Assembly (NCBI RefSeq): GCF_011305995.1
Contig: NZ_CP049910.1
Location: 1,426,001-1,490,000 of the forward strand
Direction of reading: 5' to 3'
DNA: 64,000 nucleotides
Origin: Diaphorobacter sp. HDW4A
GTDB lineage: Bacteria; Pseudomonadota; Gammaproteobacteria; Burkholderiales; Burkholderiaceae_C
A model generated the notes under the pieces. That model did not search any database and was not told where the DNA came from. It saw only the letters and a program-made list of their open reading frames with translations. The position numbers and the translations under genes are program-made. Shown in pieces: positions 17,741-27,737 of this stretch (position 1 is its first letter; each line of letters starts with the position of its first letter).

Positions 17741-20700
17741 ATGACATCAGAGAGCAGTGCATCAAGCGAGTCCCAATCCCCGCTTGCAATTTTCAAAAGC
17801 AACAAATGGCTCAGGCGCGTCGTCTGGTTCGTTATTGCGATCTTGTTGCTGGGGATGATTCTTTGGCTTGCCGTACCACCGTTGCTGCGCAGCAATGTGG
17901 AGCGATACGGCTCGGAATTTCTGGGCCGCCAGGTCAAGGTGGGCGAGGTGCAGTTCAAGCCTTGGGCGCTGCAGCTGTCGGTGCACGATCTGTCGATCGC
18001 GAGCGCGGATGGTGCCTCCAGCCAAGTGGACGTGGGGCGTATCTATATAGATGCGGCACTGCAGTCCTTGGTGAGGCTGGCGCCGGTGTTCGACGCCATT
18101 GAGGTGGACGCGCCGAGGGTGCGCGTGGCCCATGTGGCCGAGGGTCAGTTCGATTTCGACGACATCCTCAAGCGCATCGCCGAGCGTCCCAAGGCCCCGG
18201 AGGACAAGCCGAGCGATCCGCCGCACTTTGCGCTCTACAACATCGTGCTGCGCGATGGGGCGGTGGAGTTTGATGATCGCGTTGTCGGTCGCAAGCAGAA
18301 GCTCGACAAGCTCGACTTGAGCATTCCGTTCCTGAGCAATTTGAATGCGGACCGCCAGGTCAAGGTCACGCCGCGTTTGGCGTTCGCTCTCAACGGCAGC
18401 CCGTTTGAGTCATCGGGTCAGGCGACGCCATTCTCCGAAACGCGTCAGGCGAATGCGAATTTCAAGATTGATGGCTTCGACCTAGCGCCGTTTGCGGTTT
18501 ATCTACCCAAATCGGTGCCTGTGCGGCTCAATGCCGGTCTGTTGGATGCTGACCTGCAGCTCGCCTTTGAGCAGAAGGATGCCGCCAAGGTCGGCGTGAG
18601 CGGCAAGCTCGCTCTACGAGAGGTCAGGGTGTCGGACACTCAGTCGCAGGAGTTGGCCGCGTTCGACAAGCTCGATGTGGCGCTTACCGATGTGCAACCG
18701 CTCAAGGGGGTGGTGCATGTCGCGTCCTTGCAGTGGGACAAGCCACGTTTCGCACTGCGCCGTGACAAGAATGGGCGACTCGAGATCCCCGGCATGGCGA
18801 CTTCGGACGAGCCATCCGCTGGACCTAAGGCCAAGGAGTCTTCGGCATCGGATGCCAAATCCGGCGACACGCCAGCAGCCAAGGCTGGCGCGCAGCCCGA
18901 ATGGAATGTGCAGCTCGATCATTTCGGCCTACGCAATGGCACCATCGACTGGCGCGATCAGGCGGTGGTGGGTGAGGCGGCGCATTTCAATCTGCAGAAC
19001 CTGCAGCTTGATGCCAAAACCATCCTGTGGCCGATGAAGCAGCCGGTGCAGTTCACCGGCAAGACCGAAATCACGCCGCTCGACGCGTCCGGCAATGCGG
19101 TCAAGACACCGGCCACACTGGGCTTCGACGGCAGTGCGGATCTGCAGCAGGCGAAGGTCGCGGCCAGCCTGCGCGGTCTGCCGCTCGATTGGGTGACGCC
19201 GTATCTGGCGGGTACCGTTGCGGCGCGTGTGGGTGGGCAGCTCGATCTGGATCTCGGCGTCGCCCGCAATGGAGACCGTCTGGTGGCCAGCGTAGGGCAG
19301 GGCACGCTCAAGGACGTAGCGCTGACCTGCACGGCAAGTGGTGACCGCTGCCGCACGCTGGCTGCTGCAGGCATCGCGGGAGCCAGGCGCAACACGCTCG
19401 CGGAGTTGGGCGAGCTGTCGCTCAAGGACACACTGGTCGACCTGTCGCGCCGCAATGTGACGCTCGGCAAGCTGGCTCTGGTGCAGCCCAAGGTCTATGT
19501 GGAGCGCGCTCAGGATGGCAGGCTCATGTATGAGGACTGGCTGGTTCAGTCCAAGTCGGTGCCCACTGCCACTGTGGCTTCCGAGGTGAAGAAGGGCGAC
19601 GCCGAATCACCATGGACCATCGCGCTTGGCGAAGTCGATCTCAAGGACGGCTCCGTCGTCGTGCGCGATGCAGCGAACGCCCAGCCCATGCTGCTGCGCG
19701 TGAACTCGCTGCAGGCCAATGTGCGCGACTTTGCTTTTCCGGCGAAGAAGGGCGGGGTATTCCCAGTCCGGGTGTCGGCGCGCGTGGCGGGCTCAGGCCG
19801 CGCCGAGCCCGGCAGCCTGCGTTATGAAGGCAGTGCGGGACTCGAGCCTTTGGCGGTCAATGGCAAGGTACAGGTGACGGCTTTGCCATTGCATGTGGTG
19901 CAGCCCTATCTGCCCAAGGATCTGAACATTCGTCTGGTGCGCGCCGATGGCAGCTTCAACGGTGATGTGAAACTGCTGATGGGCGACAAGGGCCCGACGG
20001 CGTCGGTAAAGGGCAGCCTAGGGTTGGATGATGTGCGCGTGCGCGCAGCGGACGCCGACAGCGCGCTGGACAAGGGTCTGGCCGTGGGGCGCGATGCACA
20101 GGATCTGCTCAACTGGAAGGCGCTCGCGCTCAAGGGATTGGTTGTGGATCTGGTGCCTGGCAAGCCTCTGACGCTGGATGTTGCCGAAACCACGTTGAGT
20201 GATTTCTTCGCTCGCGTGATCGTTCAGGAGAATGGCCGCATCAATCTTCAGGATTTGCAAGGCCAGCCTGTGGCGGTTGAAGGTGACAAGAAAGCCAAGG
20301 GACCTACGCCGGCGGCTTCGGCGGCGAGCAGCACCAAGGGCGACAAGCAGACCGCACAGGTGACGGCACCTGCAGAAGCTCCGGATCCGATGGCTCCCAT
20401 CATCCGCTTTGGCCCAGTGAATCTGGTGCGTGGCGCGATGTACTTCACCGACCACTTCGTCAAACCAAACTACTCCACTGATCTGACCGAACTGAATGGC
20501 CGCCTGAGCGCGTTCTCGTCGGTGCGGCCTGCGGGGGCTGAGAGTTTCGATATGGCCGATCTGCAATTGAGCGGCAAGGCCGAGGGCACGGCGGCGGTGG
20601 AGGTGACGGGCAAGATCAATCCGCTGGCCAAGCCGTTGGCGCTCGACATCCAGGCGCGCATGCGCGATCTGGAGCTGCCGCCGCTCTCGCCCTACAGCAT

Positions 20701-21604
20701 CAAATACGCCGGGCACGGCATCGAGCGCGGCAAGCTCAGCATGGACGTGGCCTACAAGATCGACCCGAGCGGCCAGCTCACCGCAAGCAACAAGCTGATT
20801 TTGAACCAGCTCGCTTTCGGCGATGAGGTCAAAGGCGCGCCCGCGAGCCTGCCCGTGCGACTGGCCGTGGCGCTGCTTGCCGACCGCAATGGCGTGATCG
20901 ACGTGGACTTGCCCATCAGTGGTTCGCTTAACGACCCTCAGTTCAGTCTGGGTGGCGTGATCTTCAAGGTCATCGGCAATCTGATCATGAAGGCCGTGAC
21001 GGCGCCATTCTCGTTGCTGGCGGGTGCATTCGGCGGCGGTGATGAGCAGGGGAACGTGGCATTTGATTCGGGCAGTTCCGTGCTGAATAAGTCGGCGCAG
21101 GAGCAGCTCGACAAGGTGGCCAAGGCGCTGACGGATCGTCCCGCGCTCAAGATGACCGTGGTCGGCTGGGCCGATCCGGCAGCGGAAAAAGCGGGTCTCA
21201 AGCGCGAGCGCCTGAATGCCATGGTGCTGGCGCAGAAGCGCCGCAAGGTCACGCGTGACGGTGGCGATACCAAGGATGTGGTGGCCGTGGAACCGGGCGA
21301 ATATTCCGAGCTGCTCAAGGAGACCTACAAGCGCGCCGACATCAAGAAGCCGCGTAACATGGTCGGCCTCTCCAAGGACTTGCCCGACGCCGAGATGGAA
21401 TCGCTGTTGCTTGACAACATACAGTTGCAGGACAATGCAGCACAAGAACTGGCGCTGCAACGCGGTGTTGCGGTGCGTGATTATCTGGCCAGTCGCAAGG
21501 TGCCCATTGACCGCCTATTTGTGGGCGCAGGCAAGCTGCAGAGCGATCAGGCGACCGATTCGAAGTGGTCTCCGAAGGCGGAACTCAAGCTTGCGGCACA
21601 ATGA
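17741..21604 (+). CDS. DUF748 (AsmA-like) large envelope protein with OmpA-like C-terminus
   Basis: This 1287-residue protein has an N-terminal inner-membrane anchor (VVWFVIAILLLGMILWLAV, residues about 29-47) and then a very long beta-rich periplasmic region. The LSVHDLSIASADG and VEFDDRVVGRKQKLDKLDLS patterns are typical of DUF748. Near residue 1100 comes an OmpA/MotB-like segment (VAFDSGSSVLNKSAQEQLDK, then MTVVGWADP), interrupted by an insertion of roughly 80 residues before VGAGKLQSDQ. AsmA/TamB/YhdP-like proteins form long hydrophobic grooves proposed to carry phospholipids between the membranes, and the OmpA-like end could bind peptidoglycan. That role is inferred from the wider superfamily. 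It has a long upstream gap and stands alone, followed after 180 bases by the DUF349 gene. Confidence 0.85.
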   Translation: MTSESSASSESQSPLAIFKSNKWLRRVVWFVIAILLLGMILWLAVPPLLRSNVERYGSEFLGRQVKVGEVQFKPWALQLSVHDLSIASADGASSQVDVGRIYIDAALQSLVRLAPVFDAIEVDAPRVRVAHVAEGQFDFDDILKRIAERPKAPEDKPSDPPHFALYNIVLRDGAVEFDDRVVGRKQKLDKLDLSIPFLSNLNADRQVKVTPRLAFALNGSPFESSGQATPFSETRQANANFKIDGFDLAPFAVYLPKSVPVRLNAGLLDADLQLAFEQKDAAKVGVSGKLALREVRVSDTQSQELAAFDKLDVALTDVQPLKGVVHVASLQWDKPRFALRRDKNGRLEIPGMATSDEPSAGPKAKESSASDAKSGDTPAAKAGAQPEWNVQLDHFGLRNGTIDWRDQAVVGEAAHFNLQNLQLDAKTILWPMKQPVQFTGKTEITPLDASGNAVKTPATLGFDGSADLQQAKVAASLRGLPLDWVTPYLAGTVAARVGGQLDLDLGVARNGDRLVASVGQGTLKDVALTCTASGDRCRTLAAAGIAGARRNTLAELGELSLKDTLVDLSRRNVTLGKLALVQPKVYVERAQDGRLMYEDWLVQSKSVPTATVASEVKKGDAESPWTIALGEVDLKDGSVVVRDAANAQPMLLRVNSLQANVRDFAFPAKKGGVFPVRVSARVAGSGRAEPGSLRYEGSAGLEPLAVNGKVQVTALPLHVVQPYLPKDLNIRLVRADGSFNGDVKLLMGDKGPTASVKGSLGLDDVRVRAADADSALDKGLAVGRDAQDLLNWKALALKGLVVDLVPGKPLTLDVAETTLSDFFARVIVQENGRINLQDLQGQPVAVEGDKKAKGPTPAASAASSTKGDKQTAQVTAPAEAPDPMAPIIRFGPVNLVRGAMYFTDHFVKPNYSTDLTELNGRLSAFSSVRPAGAESFDMADLQLSGKAEGTAAVEVTGKINPLAKPLALDIQARMRDLELPPLSPYSIKYAGHGIERGKLSMDVAYKIDPSGQLTASNKLILNQLAFGDEVKGAPASLPVRLAVALLADRNGVIDVDLPISGSLNDPQFSLGGVIFKVIGNLIMKAVTAPFSLLAGAFGGGDEQGNVAFDSGSSVLNKSAQEQLDKVAKALTDRPALKMTVVGWADPAAEKAGLKRERLNAMVLAQKRRKVTRDGGDTKDVVAVEPGEYSELLKETYKRADIKKPRNMVGLSKDLPDAEMESLLLDNIQLQDNAAQELALQRGVAVRDYLASRKVPIDRLFVGAGKLQSDQATDSKWSPKAELKLAAQ

Positions 21605-21784
21605 TTTCTGTGTGATGTCAAGTCGCTTGGCAACACAGAGGTTGCCTGACAAAGTAATGTCCTTTGAAGGGCCGAAGCAAAACCGCGTCAAAATAGAGGT
21701 TTGGCGAAATTACGCTGGTTGCCGGCGAGGGGGCCCGAAAGGGCGATGTAGCTGCAGCAGCCAAATTCATTTCCAATAGGTTTC

Positions 21785-24517
21785 ATGTTTCCTTTTTCTT
21801 CTCGCAACAAAATGTCTGACGCACCAGAGGCGGTTCCGACCGCCGCCAAAGCCAGTGAACCGCATCCGCTTGATGCGCTGACGGGTGGCGCTTTTTCCGC
21901 TGCCACGTCCGGCGAACGCGCTTCGCGAATCCGTGAATGGCTGGCCACTCAACCTGCGCCGGAGCAATTGCAGGAAGTGTTCAAGGAGCTGAGCGCTCGC
22001 GACAAGGGTGCCGCGCGCGCCGTGCGCGAACGTCTTGATGAAATCAAGCGCATGCAGGGCCAAGAGGTGATTGCCGCCGAGTGGGCTGACAAGGCCAACA
22101 CGCTGCTCGCAGCCTCGCGTTTGTCGATTGCCGATGCTTTGGCATGGCAGCGCGACGCGGCCAAGGCCGGTGCTCCGCTGTCGCGCGAGCCGCTGTCCGC
22201 GCTCAAGACGCAGATCGCTGACCGCGTCAAGGTCATCGAAGACCTGCAACACCGGGTTCAGGTGCAGCGCGAAACCGCGGTGCTGCTGGCGCAGCGCATC
22301 GAAGTGCTGTCCACCAAGTCCTTCCGCGACGCCGAAGGTGCGCTGGAGAACTTGACGGCCGATGTGCAGCGTTGGCAGGAACACGCACAGGAACTCACGA
22401 ACGATGCGTCGTGGGCCAGCGTGGAAGCCCGCTTCCCGCCCATGCTCGACAGTTCACGCACGCAGTTGCTCGCCGTCTGGGATGCGTTTCAGTCCGCGCT
22501 CGCTCAGACCACGGCCGCCGCAGCCAGCACCGATGCGCCGCTGCCGCCCGTGCCAGTGTGGGCTGACGAGATCCGCGTGATCCGTGGTCAGCCGACAGAA
22601 GCCGATGCGACAGCTGCCAAGACCGCTCAAGAGGCTCCCAAGCCCAAGGTCGACCCGGAAGTCCGCAAGAAGGCACAAAGTGCCGTGCGCGAAGCCCTCG
22701 CCAAGCTGGAGCAGGAAACTGCCGAAGGTCATGGCAAGGCCAGCATCGGCGCCGCAGCCGCGCTGCGCGCAGCACTGAAGGCCAATGGTCGCCATGTGGA
22801 TGGCGAGCTCGAGCAGAAGGTCAATGCCGCGCTGATCGCAGCCGGTGAGCTCGAAGGCTGGCAGCGCTGGAGTGCTGATCAGGTTCGCGAAGATCTGGTC
22901 AACCGTGCCGAAGCACTGCTCAAGCGCCCCGAAGGTCAGGAACTGGGCGGGCGCAAGATGCAGGAAACCCTGCGTCAGCTGCGTGAACAGTGGAAGACGT
23001 CGGATCAGGGTGCACCTGCCAATCATGCGCTGTGGAAGCGTTTTGACGAGGCGTGCAACACCGCGCACAAGGTCGTCGAGACTTGGCTTGAGAAGGTGCG
23101 CGCCGAAGCCGCTGAGCACAAGGGTGCCCGCATGGAGCTGGTCGAAGAGGTCAAGGCATGGACGCAAGCCCATGTCGGGTCAACCGACTGGAAGGCCATG
23201 AGCCGCACGTTGCATCAGTTCGGCGAACGTTGGCGCAATGGCGGCCATGTCAGCGAAAAGGTGTTTGCCGAGTTGCAGCCACTGTGGAAGCAGGTGTTCG
23301 GCGACGCGGCCCGTCCGCTCGAAACCGCGCAGAAGCAGAGCCTGGATCGTCGTCAGGCGATGATCAACGAATCCGCCGAGCTGAGCTCCGCCGCATCGCT
23401 GCGCATCGACGCAGTCAAGGCGCTGCAGCAGCGCTGGCAGGCGGAGGCGCAATCCGTGCCGCTGGATCGCAAGCGCGAGCAGAAGCTCTGGGATGCCTTC
23501 CGCAAACCCATTGACGACGCGTTCCAGCGCAAGAGCGCCGACCGTGACCGTCAATCCGAACAGATGAGTGCCCGCGACAAGGCCGTGCTCGACGCCGCCA
23601 AGGCGCTCGAGGCGGCCAACGCCTCGGGTGATGCACAAGCTATCCGCACCGCGATGGATGCGCTTGACGCCGCCATGAAGAACTCGGCCGCTGCTGCGGC
23701 TGCATCCGAGGTGGCTCCTGCTCCTGCAGCAGCTTCGGCTGCTGCAGCCGCAGAAGAGGGTGAGCAGGCGGAAGCCGCAGCACCGCAGGAAGGCGAAGCC
23801 GAGGCTGGTGGTGAAGCTGAAGTCAAGCCTGCAACTGCCAAGCCGGTCCGTCCGGTGGTTGCGGTGCGTGGTGATGATCGTCCCGGCGTCAACAGATCTG
23901 CAGCGGCAGCTGCTCCGGCGGGTCGTCCAGGTCGCCCAGGCGAGCGCAACGACCGTAGTGGTCGTGGTGATCGCGATGGTGGCCGTGGCGATTCACGCTT
24001 CTCGCGCGATGGTCGTGATGCTCGCGGCGGTCGTGGACGTGATGACGATGCCCCACGCGCTCCGCGCTTGGGTGACTCGGCATTCCGTGCCCAGCGCGAT
24101 GCACTGGATCATGCACAGAACGCGCTGCGCAAACTGGCCGCTCAGGCGCATGGCGAGACGCTGACCCGTCTGCTGTCCGCATGGGAAGGCCGCGACGTTG
24201 AAAAGCTGCCATCCGCACAGGAACTCGGTAGGCTCCAACCAGCGGTTCGCACCGCTTGGGCGCAGGCGCTGGGCTCCGAAGCCAAGTCCGCCGACACCAA
24301 CGCGCTGCTGCGTCTGGAAATCGCTGCTGACGTTCCCACGCCCGCAGACCAGATTACCGCTCGCCGCGCCTACCAACTGCAACTGCTCACACGCCGTAAT
24401 GACCCTTCGCCGCAAGAAACTTGGGGCAAGGACGTGGCTGCCGTGCTGGGCACCGCAAGCGATGAAACCACAGCTCGCCGCCTGCAGAGCGCGCTGAAGG
24501 TGCTGCTTAAGAAGTAA
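21785..24517 (+). CDS. DUF349 repeat protein with RGG-rich linker
   Basis: This 910-residue cytoplasmic protein is strongly helical and contains at least three DUF349-type repeats (short helical units such as WKRFDEACNTAHKVVETWL and LWDAFRKPIDDAFQRKSADR). An Ala/Glu-rich stretch near residues 625-690 leads into an Arg/Gly/Asp-rich linker (about 730-770, with repeated GRGDRDGG and RGGRGR units). A helical C-terminal domain of about 140 residues follows. DUF349 proteins are poorly understood. The RGG-like linker suggests RNA or ribosome binding by analogy with other RGG proteins, which is inference. No signal peptide is seen. The gene ends just before a strong terminator and is monocistronic. 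The start at 21785 has only a weak AGG upstream; an ATG at 21812 is an alternative. Confidence 0.85.
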   Translation: MFPFSSRNKMSDAPEAVPTAAKASEPHPLDALTGGAFSAATSGERASRIREWLATQPAPEQLQEVFKELSARDKGAARAVRERLDEIKRMQGQEVIAAEWADKANTLLAASRLSIADALAWQRDAAKAGAPLSREPLSALKTQIADRVKVIEDLQHRVQVQRETAVLLAQRIEVLSTKSFRDAEGALENLTADVQRWQEHAQELTNDASWASVEARFPPMLDSSRTQLLAVWDAFQSALAQTTAAAASTDAPLPPVPVWADEIRVIRGQPTEADATAAKTAQEAPKPKVDPEVRKKAQSAVREALAKLEQETAEGHGKASIGAAAALRAALKANGRHVDGELEQKVNAALIAAGELEGWQRWSADQVREDLVNRAEALLKRPEGQELGGRKMQETLRQLREQWKTSDQGAPANHALWKRFDEACNTAHKVVETWLEKVRAEAAEHKGARMELVEEVKAWTQAHVGSTDWKAMSRTLHQFGERWRNGGHVSEKVFAELQPLWKQVFGDAARPLETAQKQSLDRRQAMINESAELSSAASLRIDAVKALQQRWQAEAQSVPLDRKREQKLWDAFRKPIDDAFQRKSADRDRQSEQMSARDKAVLDAAKALEAANASGDAQAIRTAMDALDAAMKNSAAAAAASEVAPAPAAASAAAAAEEGEQAEAAAPQEGEAEAGGEAEVKPATAKPVRPVVAVRGDDRPGVNRSAAAAAPAGRPGRPGERNDRSGRGDRDGGRGDSRFSRDGRDARGGRGRDDDAPRAPRLGDSAFRAQRDALDHAQNALRKLAAQAHGETLTRLLSAWEGRDVEKLPSAQELGRLQPAVRTAWAQALGSEAKSADTNALLRLEIAADVPTPADQITARRAYQLQLLTRRNDPSPQETWGKDVAAVLGTASDETTARRLQSALKVLLKK

Positions 24518-24546
24518 GCCCAAGGTCGCAGCTGCGGCCACAAAAT

Positions 24547-24585
24547 GAAAAACGCCCTGCATGATTGCCATGCAGGGCGTTTTTC
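24547..24585 (+). terminator. Rho-independent terminator after the DUF349 gene
   Basis: A perfect 17-base stem (GAAAAACGCCCTGCATG with its complement) closes a five-base loop. Because the stem starts with A5 and ends with T5, it can work on both strands. It lies 29 bases after the stop codon. Confidence 0.92.
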
Positions 24586-24630
24586 ATTAGAGCGGACGAG
24601 AGGAGGGTCTCCACGTTGAAAGATCAGAAA

Positions 24631-24663
24631 CGAAAAAGCCGCTGAACTTGCATTCAGCGGCTT
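24631..24663 (-). terminator. Terminator of tRNA-Leu copy 1
   Basis: On the minus strand AAGCCGCTGAA pairs perfectly with TTCAGCGGCTT around a six-base loop and continues into a T5 run. It lies eight bases beyond the CCA end of the first tRNA gene. Confidence 0.88.
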
Positions 24664-24671
24664 CTCATATT

Positions 24672-24756
<85 letters not shown>

Positions 24757-25012
24757 TTTCAGGGAAGCTGAAATTATAGCGCGCTTTTCAAGCCCTTCGG
24801 CCAATTCAAGAAAAAATCCAAAAATTTGCGTTGCCATCAATTTCCATCTCTGGCCTCTCCCGTACGCGGGAGGTGTCCGGCACGAGTGAATCAAAGTGCC
24901 GCATGCCTTCAAGGCGCATCTTGGGTTGCCTTTTGTGTGCAAGCAAAAGCGGACCCTGCTGCCGGGCGGAACTCCCGGCCTCTGTCCTTTGCAAAGAACA
25001 GAGTGAAAAACG

Positions 25013-25045
25013 AAAAACCCGACCATGCAAAACATGATCGGGTTT
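25013..25045 (-). terminator. Terminator of tRNA-Leu copy 2
   Basis: On the minus strand AAACCCGATCATG pairs with CATGGTCGGGTTT (one mismatch) around a five-base loop and is followed by a T-run. It begins seven bases after the CCA end of the second tRNA gene. Confidence 0.85.
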
Positions 25046-25052
25046 CTGTAAT

Positions 25053-25137
<85 letters not shown>

Positions 25138-25247
25138 TTATAAAGCGTTTGCAATTGTAAATTCAAATTTCTATCGAAAATACGAAGTTGCAAACTTTCT
25201 TTGTTCTGTATCCCTTGTCGGACAAAGAAAAAAGTTTTCCGGAGAAT

Positions 25248-25275
25248 GAAAAAAGCCGCCCGATTTCGGCGGCTT
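25248..25275 (-). terminator. Terminator of tRNA-Leu copy 3
   Basis: On the minus strand AAGCCGCC pairs perfectly with GGCGGCTT around a seven-base loop, ending in a T-run of at least six. It lies 21 bases beyond the CCA end of the third tRNA gene. Confidence 0.88.
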
Positions 25276-25296
25276 ACCGTCCGTTGTCGTTAAACT

Positions 25297-25381
<85 letters not shown>

Positions 25382-25415
25382 ATCTCAGGAAAGATTTAGA
25401 TTGTATATCAAAAAA

Positions 25416-27731
25416 ATGCACTCGCAGCCGTTCTCTGCAAATCAATCGGAAGAGATTGAAGGAACCGTGCAGGGTCACCGCGATGGACACGGCTTTGTCA
25501 TTCGCGATGACGGTGAGCCAGACATTTATATTCCCTCCAGTGAAATGCGCGCGGTGCTGCACCGCGACAAGGTGCGCGTGCGCATTGCGCGCTACGACAA
25601 GCGTGGGCGACCCGAAGGGCGAGTCGTTGAGATCGTCGAGCGCCCACACAATCCGGTCATCGGGCGTCTGCTCAACGAGAGTGGGGTGTGGCTGGTTGCT
25701 CCGGAGGACAAGCGCTATGGTCAGGATGTGCTGATTCCCAAGGGAGCCACTGGAATGGCCAAGTCGGGGCAGGTGGTTGTGGTCGAGTTGACCGAGCCCC
25801 CGGCTCTGTATGGGCAGCCCGTTGGTCGTGTGACTGAAGTGCTGGGCGAAGTGGATGATCCCGGCATGGAAATCGAAATCGCGGTGCGCAAGTACGGCGT
25901 GCCGCATGAGTTTTCCAATGAGTGTTTGGCGCTCGCGAAGGCATTGCCCGAAAAGGTGAGGCCGCAAGACAAGCGCCGTCGCGTCGATCTCACCGATATC
26001 GCACTTGTCACCATCGATGGCGAGGATGCTCGCGACTTCGATGATGCTGTGTATTGCGAGCCTGCCAAGGTGGGGCGCAGCAAGGGCTGGCGTTTGCTGG
26101 TGGCGATTGCCGATGTGAGCCACTATGTGGAGACCGGCAATGCGATTGATGTGGATGCCTACGATCGTGCGACCAGCGTGTACTTCCCGCGTCGCGTGAT
26201 TCCCATGTTGCCGGAAAAGCTGTCGAACGGCCTGTGCTCGCTGAACCCGGATGTGGAGCGGCTGTGCATGGTTTGCGACATGCTGGTCACTGCGCAGGGC
26301 GAGGTGCATGCCTACCAGTTCTATCCTGCGGTCATGTTCAGTCATGCGCGATTCACTTATACAGAGGTGGCGGCGATTCTGGCGAACACGCGTGGCCCCG
26401 AGGCGACCAAGCGCAAGGACCGGGTGCAGGATCTGCTGAATCTGCATGGTGTCTACACCTCGCTGCTGAGTGCCCGCCAGAAGCGCGGAGCGGTGGATTT
26501 CGAGACGACCGAAACACAGATCGTCTGTGATGAAAACGGCCGCATCGAGAAGATCGTTCCACGCGTGCGCAACCAGGCGCACCGCCTGATCGAGGAGGCC
26601 ATGTTGGCTGCGAACGTCTGCAGTGCGGACTTCATTGGGCAATCCAGGCATCCAGGACTGTTCCGTGTGCACGATGGCCCGACGCCCGAAAAGGTCGACA
26701 TTCTGCGCGGTTACCTGAAAGCGCTGGGTGTGGGGATGACTGTCAGCGATGAGCCGAAGACGGCGGAGTTTCAGATGATTGCCCAGGCGACCAAGGATCG
26801 CCCGGATGCGCAGCAGATCCACACCATGCTGTTGCGTTCGATGCAGCAGGCGATCTACTCGCCATACAACAGCGGCCATTTCGGTCTGGCATTCGATGCC
26901 TATACGCATTTCACCAGTCCTATCCGTCGCTATCCCGACTTGCTCGTGCACCGTGTGATCAAGGCGATCCTGAACAACACCAAGTACAAGCTGCCGACCT
27001 TGCCGGAGCAGGGCGAGGCCTACGATAAGCTGGTCAAGCGATTGGCCGGACGTGTGAAGGAGCCCGATCAGAAGCCGTTGTCGATGTCTGCCCGCCGTGA
27101 GCTTGAAGCGTGGGAGGCCGCTGGCCTGCACTGCAGCGCTAACGAGCGCCGTGCGGATGAGGCCAGTCGCGATGTGGAGGCATGGCTCAAGTGCCGTTAC
27201 ATGCGCGAGCATTTGGGTGAGGAGTACAGCGGCGTGGTCACTGCGGCCACTACATTCGGTATCTTTGTGACGCTTGACGAGCTCTATGTGGAGGGGTTGG
27301 TCCACATCACAGAGCTGGGCGGCGAATACTTCAAGTTCGACGAGGTACGCCAGGAGCTGCGCGGTGAGCGCACTGGCATCCGCTACTCCATCGGCACGCG
27401 CGTGCGGGTGCAGGTCAGCCGTGTGGACCTGGATGGTCGCAAGATCGACTTCAGGCTGGTGCGAGATGATGTCGAGCTTGCAAGTGCGGCATCGGCCAAG
27501 CAGCGTGGCAATGTGGGTCATACTGCGCGCTCACAACCACGCTCTGCGTCGCGTCCTGACGACATGGCGCGTGCGCGGGACAATGATTCGCAGCGCAGTG
27601 GCGGTGGCGGTGGCAAGTCTGCTCGTGCCAAGGATGGAAAGCAGGACAAGTCTGCGCGCGGAGGCTCCAAGGTGACCAACAAAAATCCATCGCGCAAGAG
27701 TGCGAGCAAGGGGCGCAAGTCGTCTCGCTGA
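25416..27731 (+). CDS. rnr: Ribonuclease R
   Basis: This protein of 771 residues from the ATG at 25416 has the RNase II/R layout: N-terminal cold-shock domains (GTVQGHRDGHGFVIRDDGEP), the RNB catalytic domain with DLTDIALVTIDGEDARDFDD (the metal-binding Asp cluster), an S1 domain (YSGVVTAATTFGIFVTLDEL) and a Lys/Ser/Arg-rich tail. RNase R degrades structured RNA 3' to 5' and helps remove defective rRNA, and acts with tmRNA-SmpB; smpB is also in this window. A TTG at 25401 has AGGAAAG seven bases upstream, better placed than for the ATG, so translation may really begin there (five extra residues). The longer open frame to 25188 only reads through the antisense tRNA and is not coding. Confidence 0.95.
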   Translation: MHSQPFSANQSEEIEGTVQGHRDGHGFVIRDDGEPDIYIPSSEMRAVLHRDKVRVRIARYDKRGRPEGRVVEIVERPHNPVIGRLLNESGVWLVAPEDKRYGQDVLIPKGATGMAKSGQVVVVELTEPPALYGQPVGRVTEVLGEVDDPGMEIEIAVRKYGVPHEFSNECLALAKALPEKVRPQDKRRRVDLTDIALVTIDGEDARDFDDAVYCEPAKVGRSKGWRLLVAIADVSHYVETGNAIDVDAYDRATSVYFPRRVIPMLPEKLSNGLCSLNPDVERLCMVCDMLVTAQGEVHAYQFYPAVMFSHARFTYTEVAAILANTRGPEATKRKDRVQDLLNLHGVYTSLLSARQKRGAVDFETTETQIVCDENGRIEKIVPRVRNQAHRLIEEAMLAANVCSADFIGQSRHPGLFRVHDGPTPEKVDILRGYLKALGVGMTVSDEPKTAEFQMIAQATKDRPDAQQIHTMLLRSMQQAIYSPYNSGHFGLAFDAYTHFTSPIRRYPDLLVHRVIKAILNNTKYKLPTLPEQGEAYDKLVKRLAGRVKEPDQKPLSMSARRELEAWEAAGLHCSANERRADEASRDVEAWLKCRYMREHLGEEYSGVVTAATTFGIFVTLDELYVEGLVHITELGGEYFKFDEVRQELRGERTGIRYSIGTRVRVQVSRVDLDGRKIDFRLVRDDVELASAASAKQRGNVGHTARSQPRSASRPDDMARARDNDSQRSGGGGGKSARAKDGKQDKSARGGSKVTNKNPSRKSASKGRKSSR

Positions 27732-27737
27732 TGGCGT

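Noticed and set aside
21731..21744. GCCC-GAAA-GGGC hairpin before the DUF349 gene
   Set aside because: The stem is only four pairs, with no T-run or conserved context. Such mini-hairpins are frequent by chance in GC-rich DNA.
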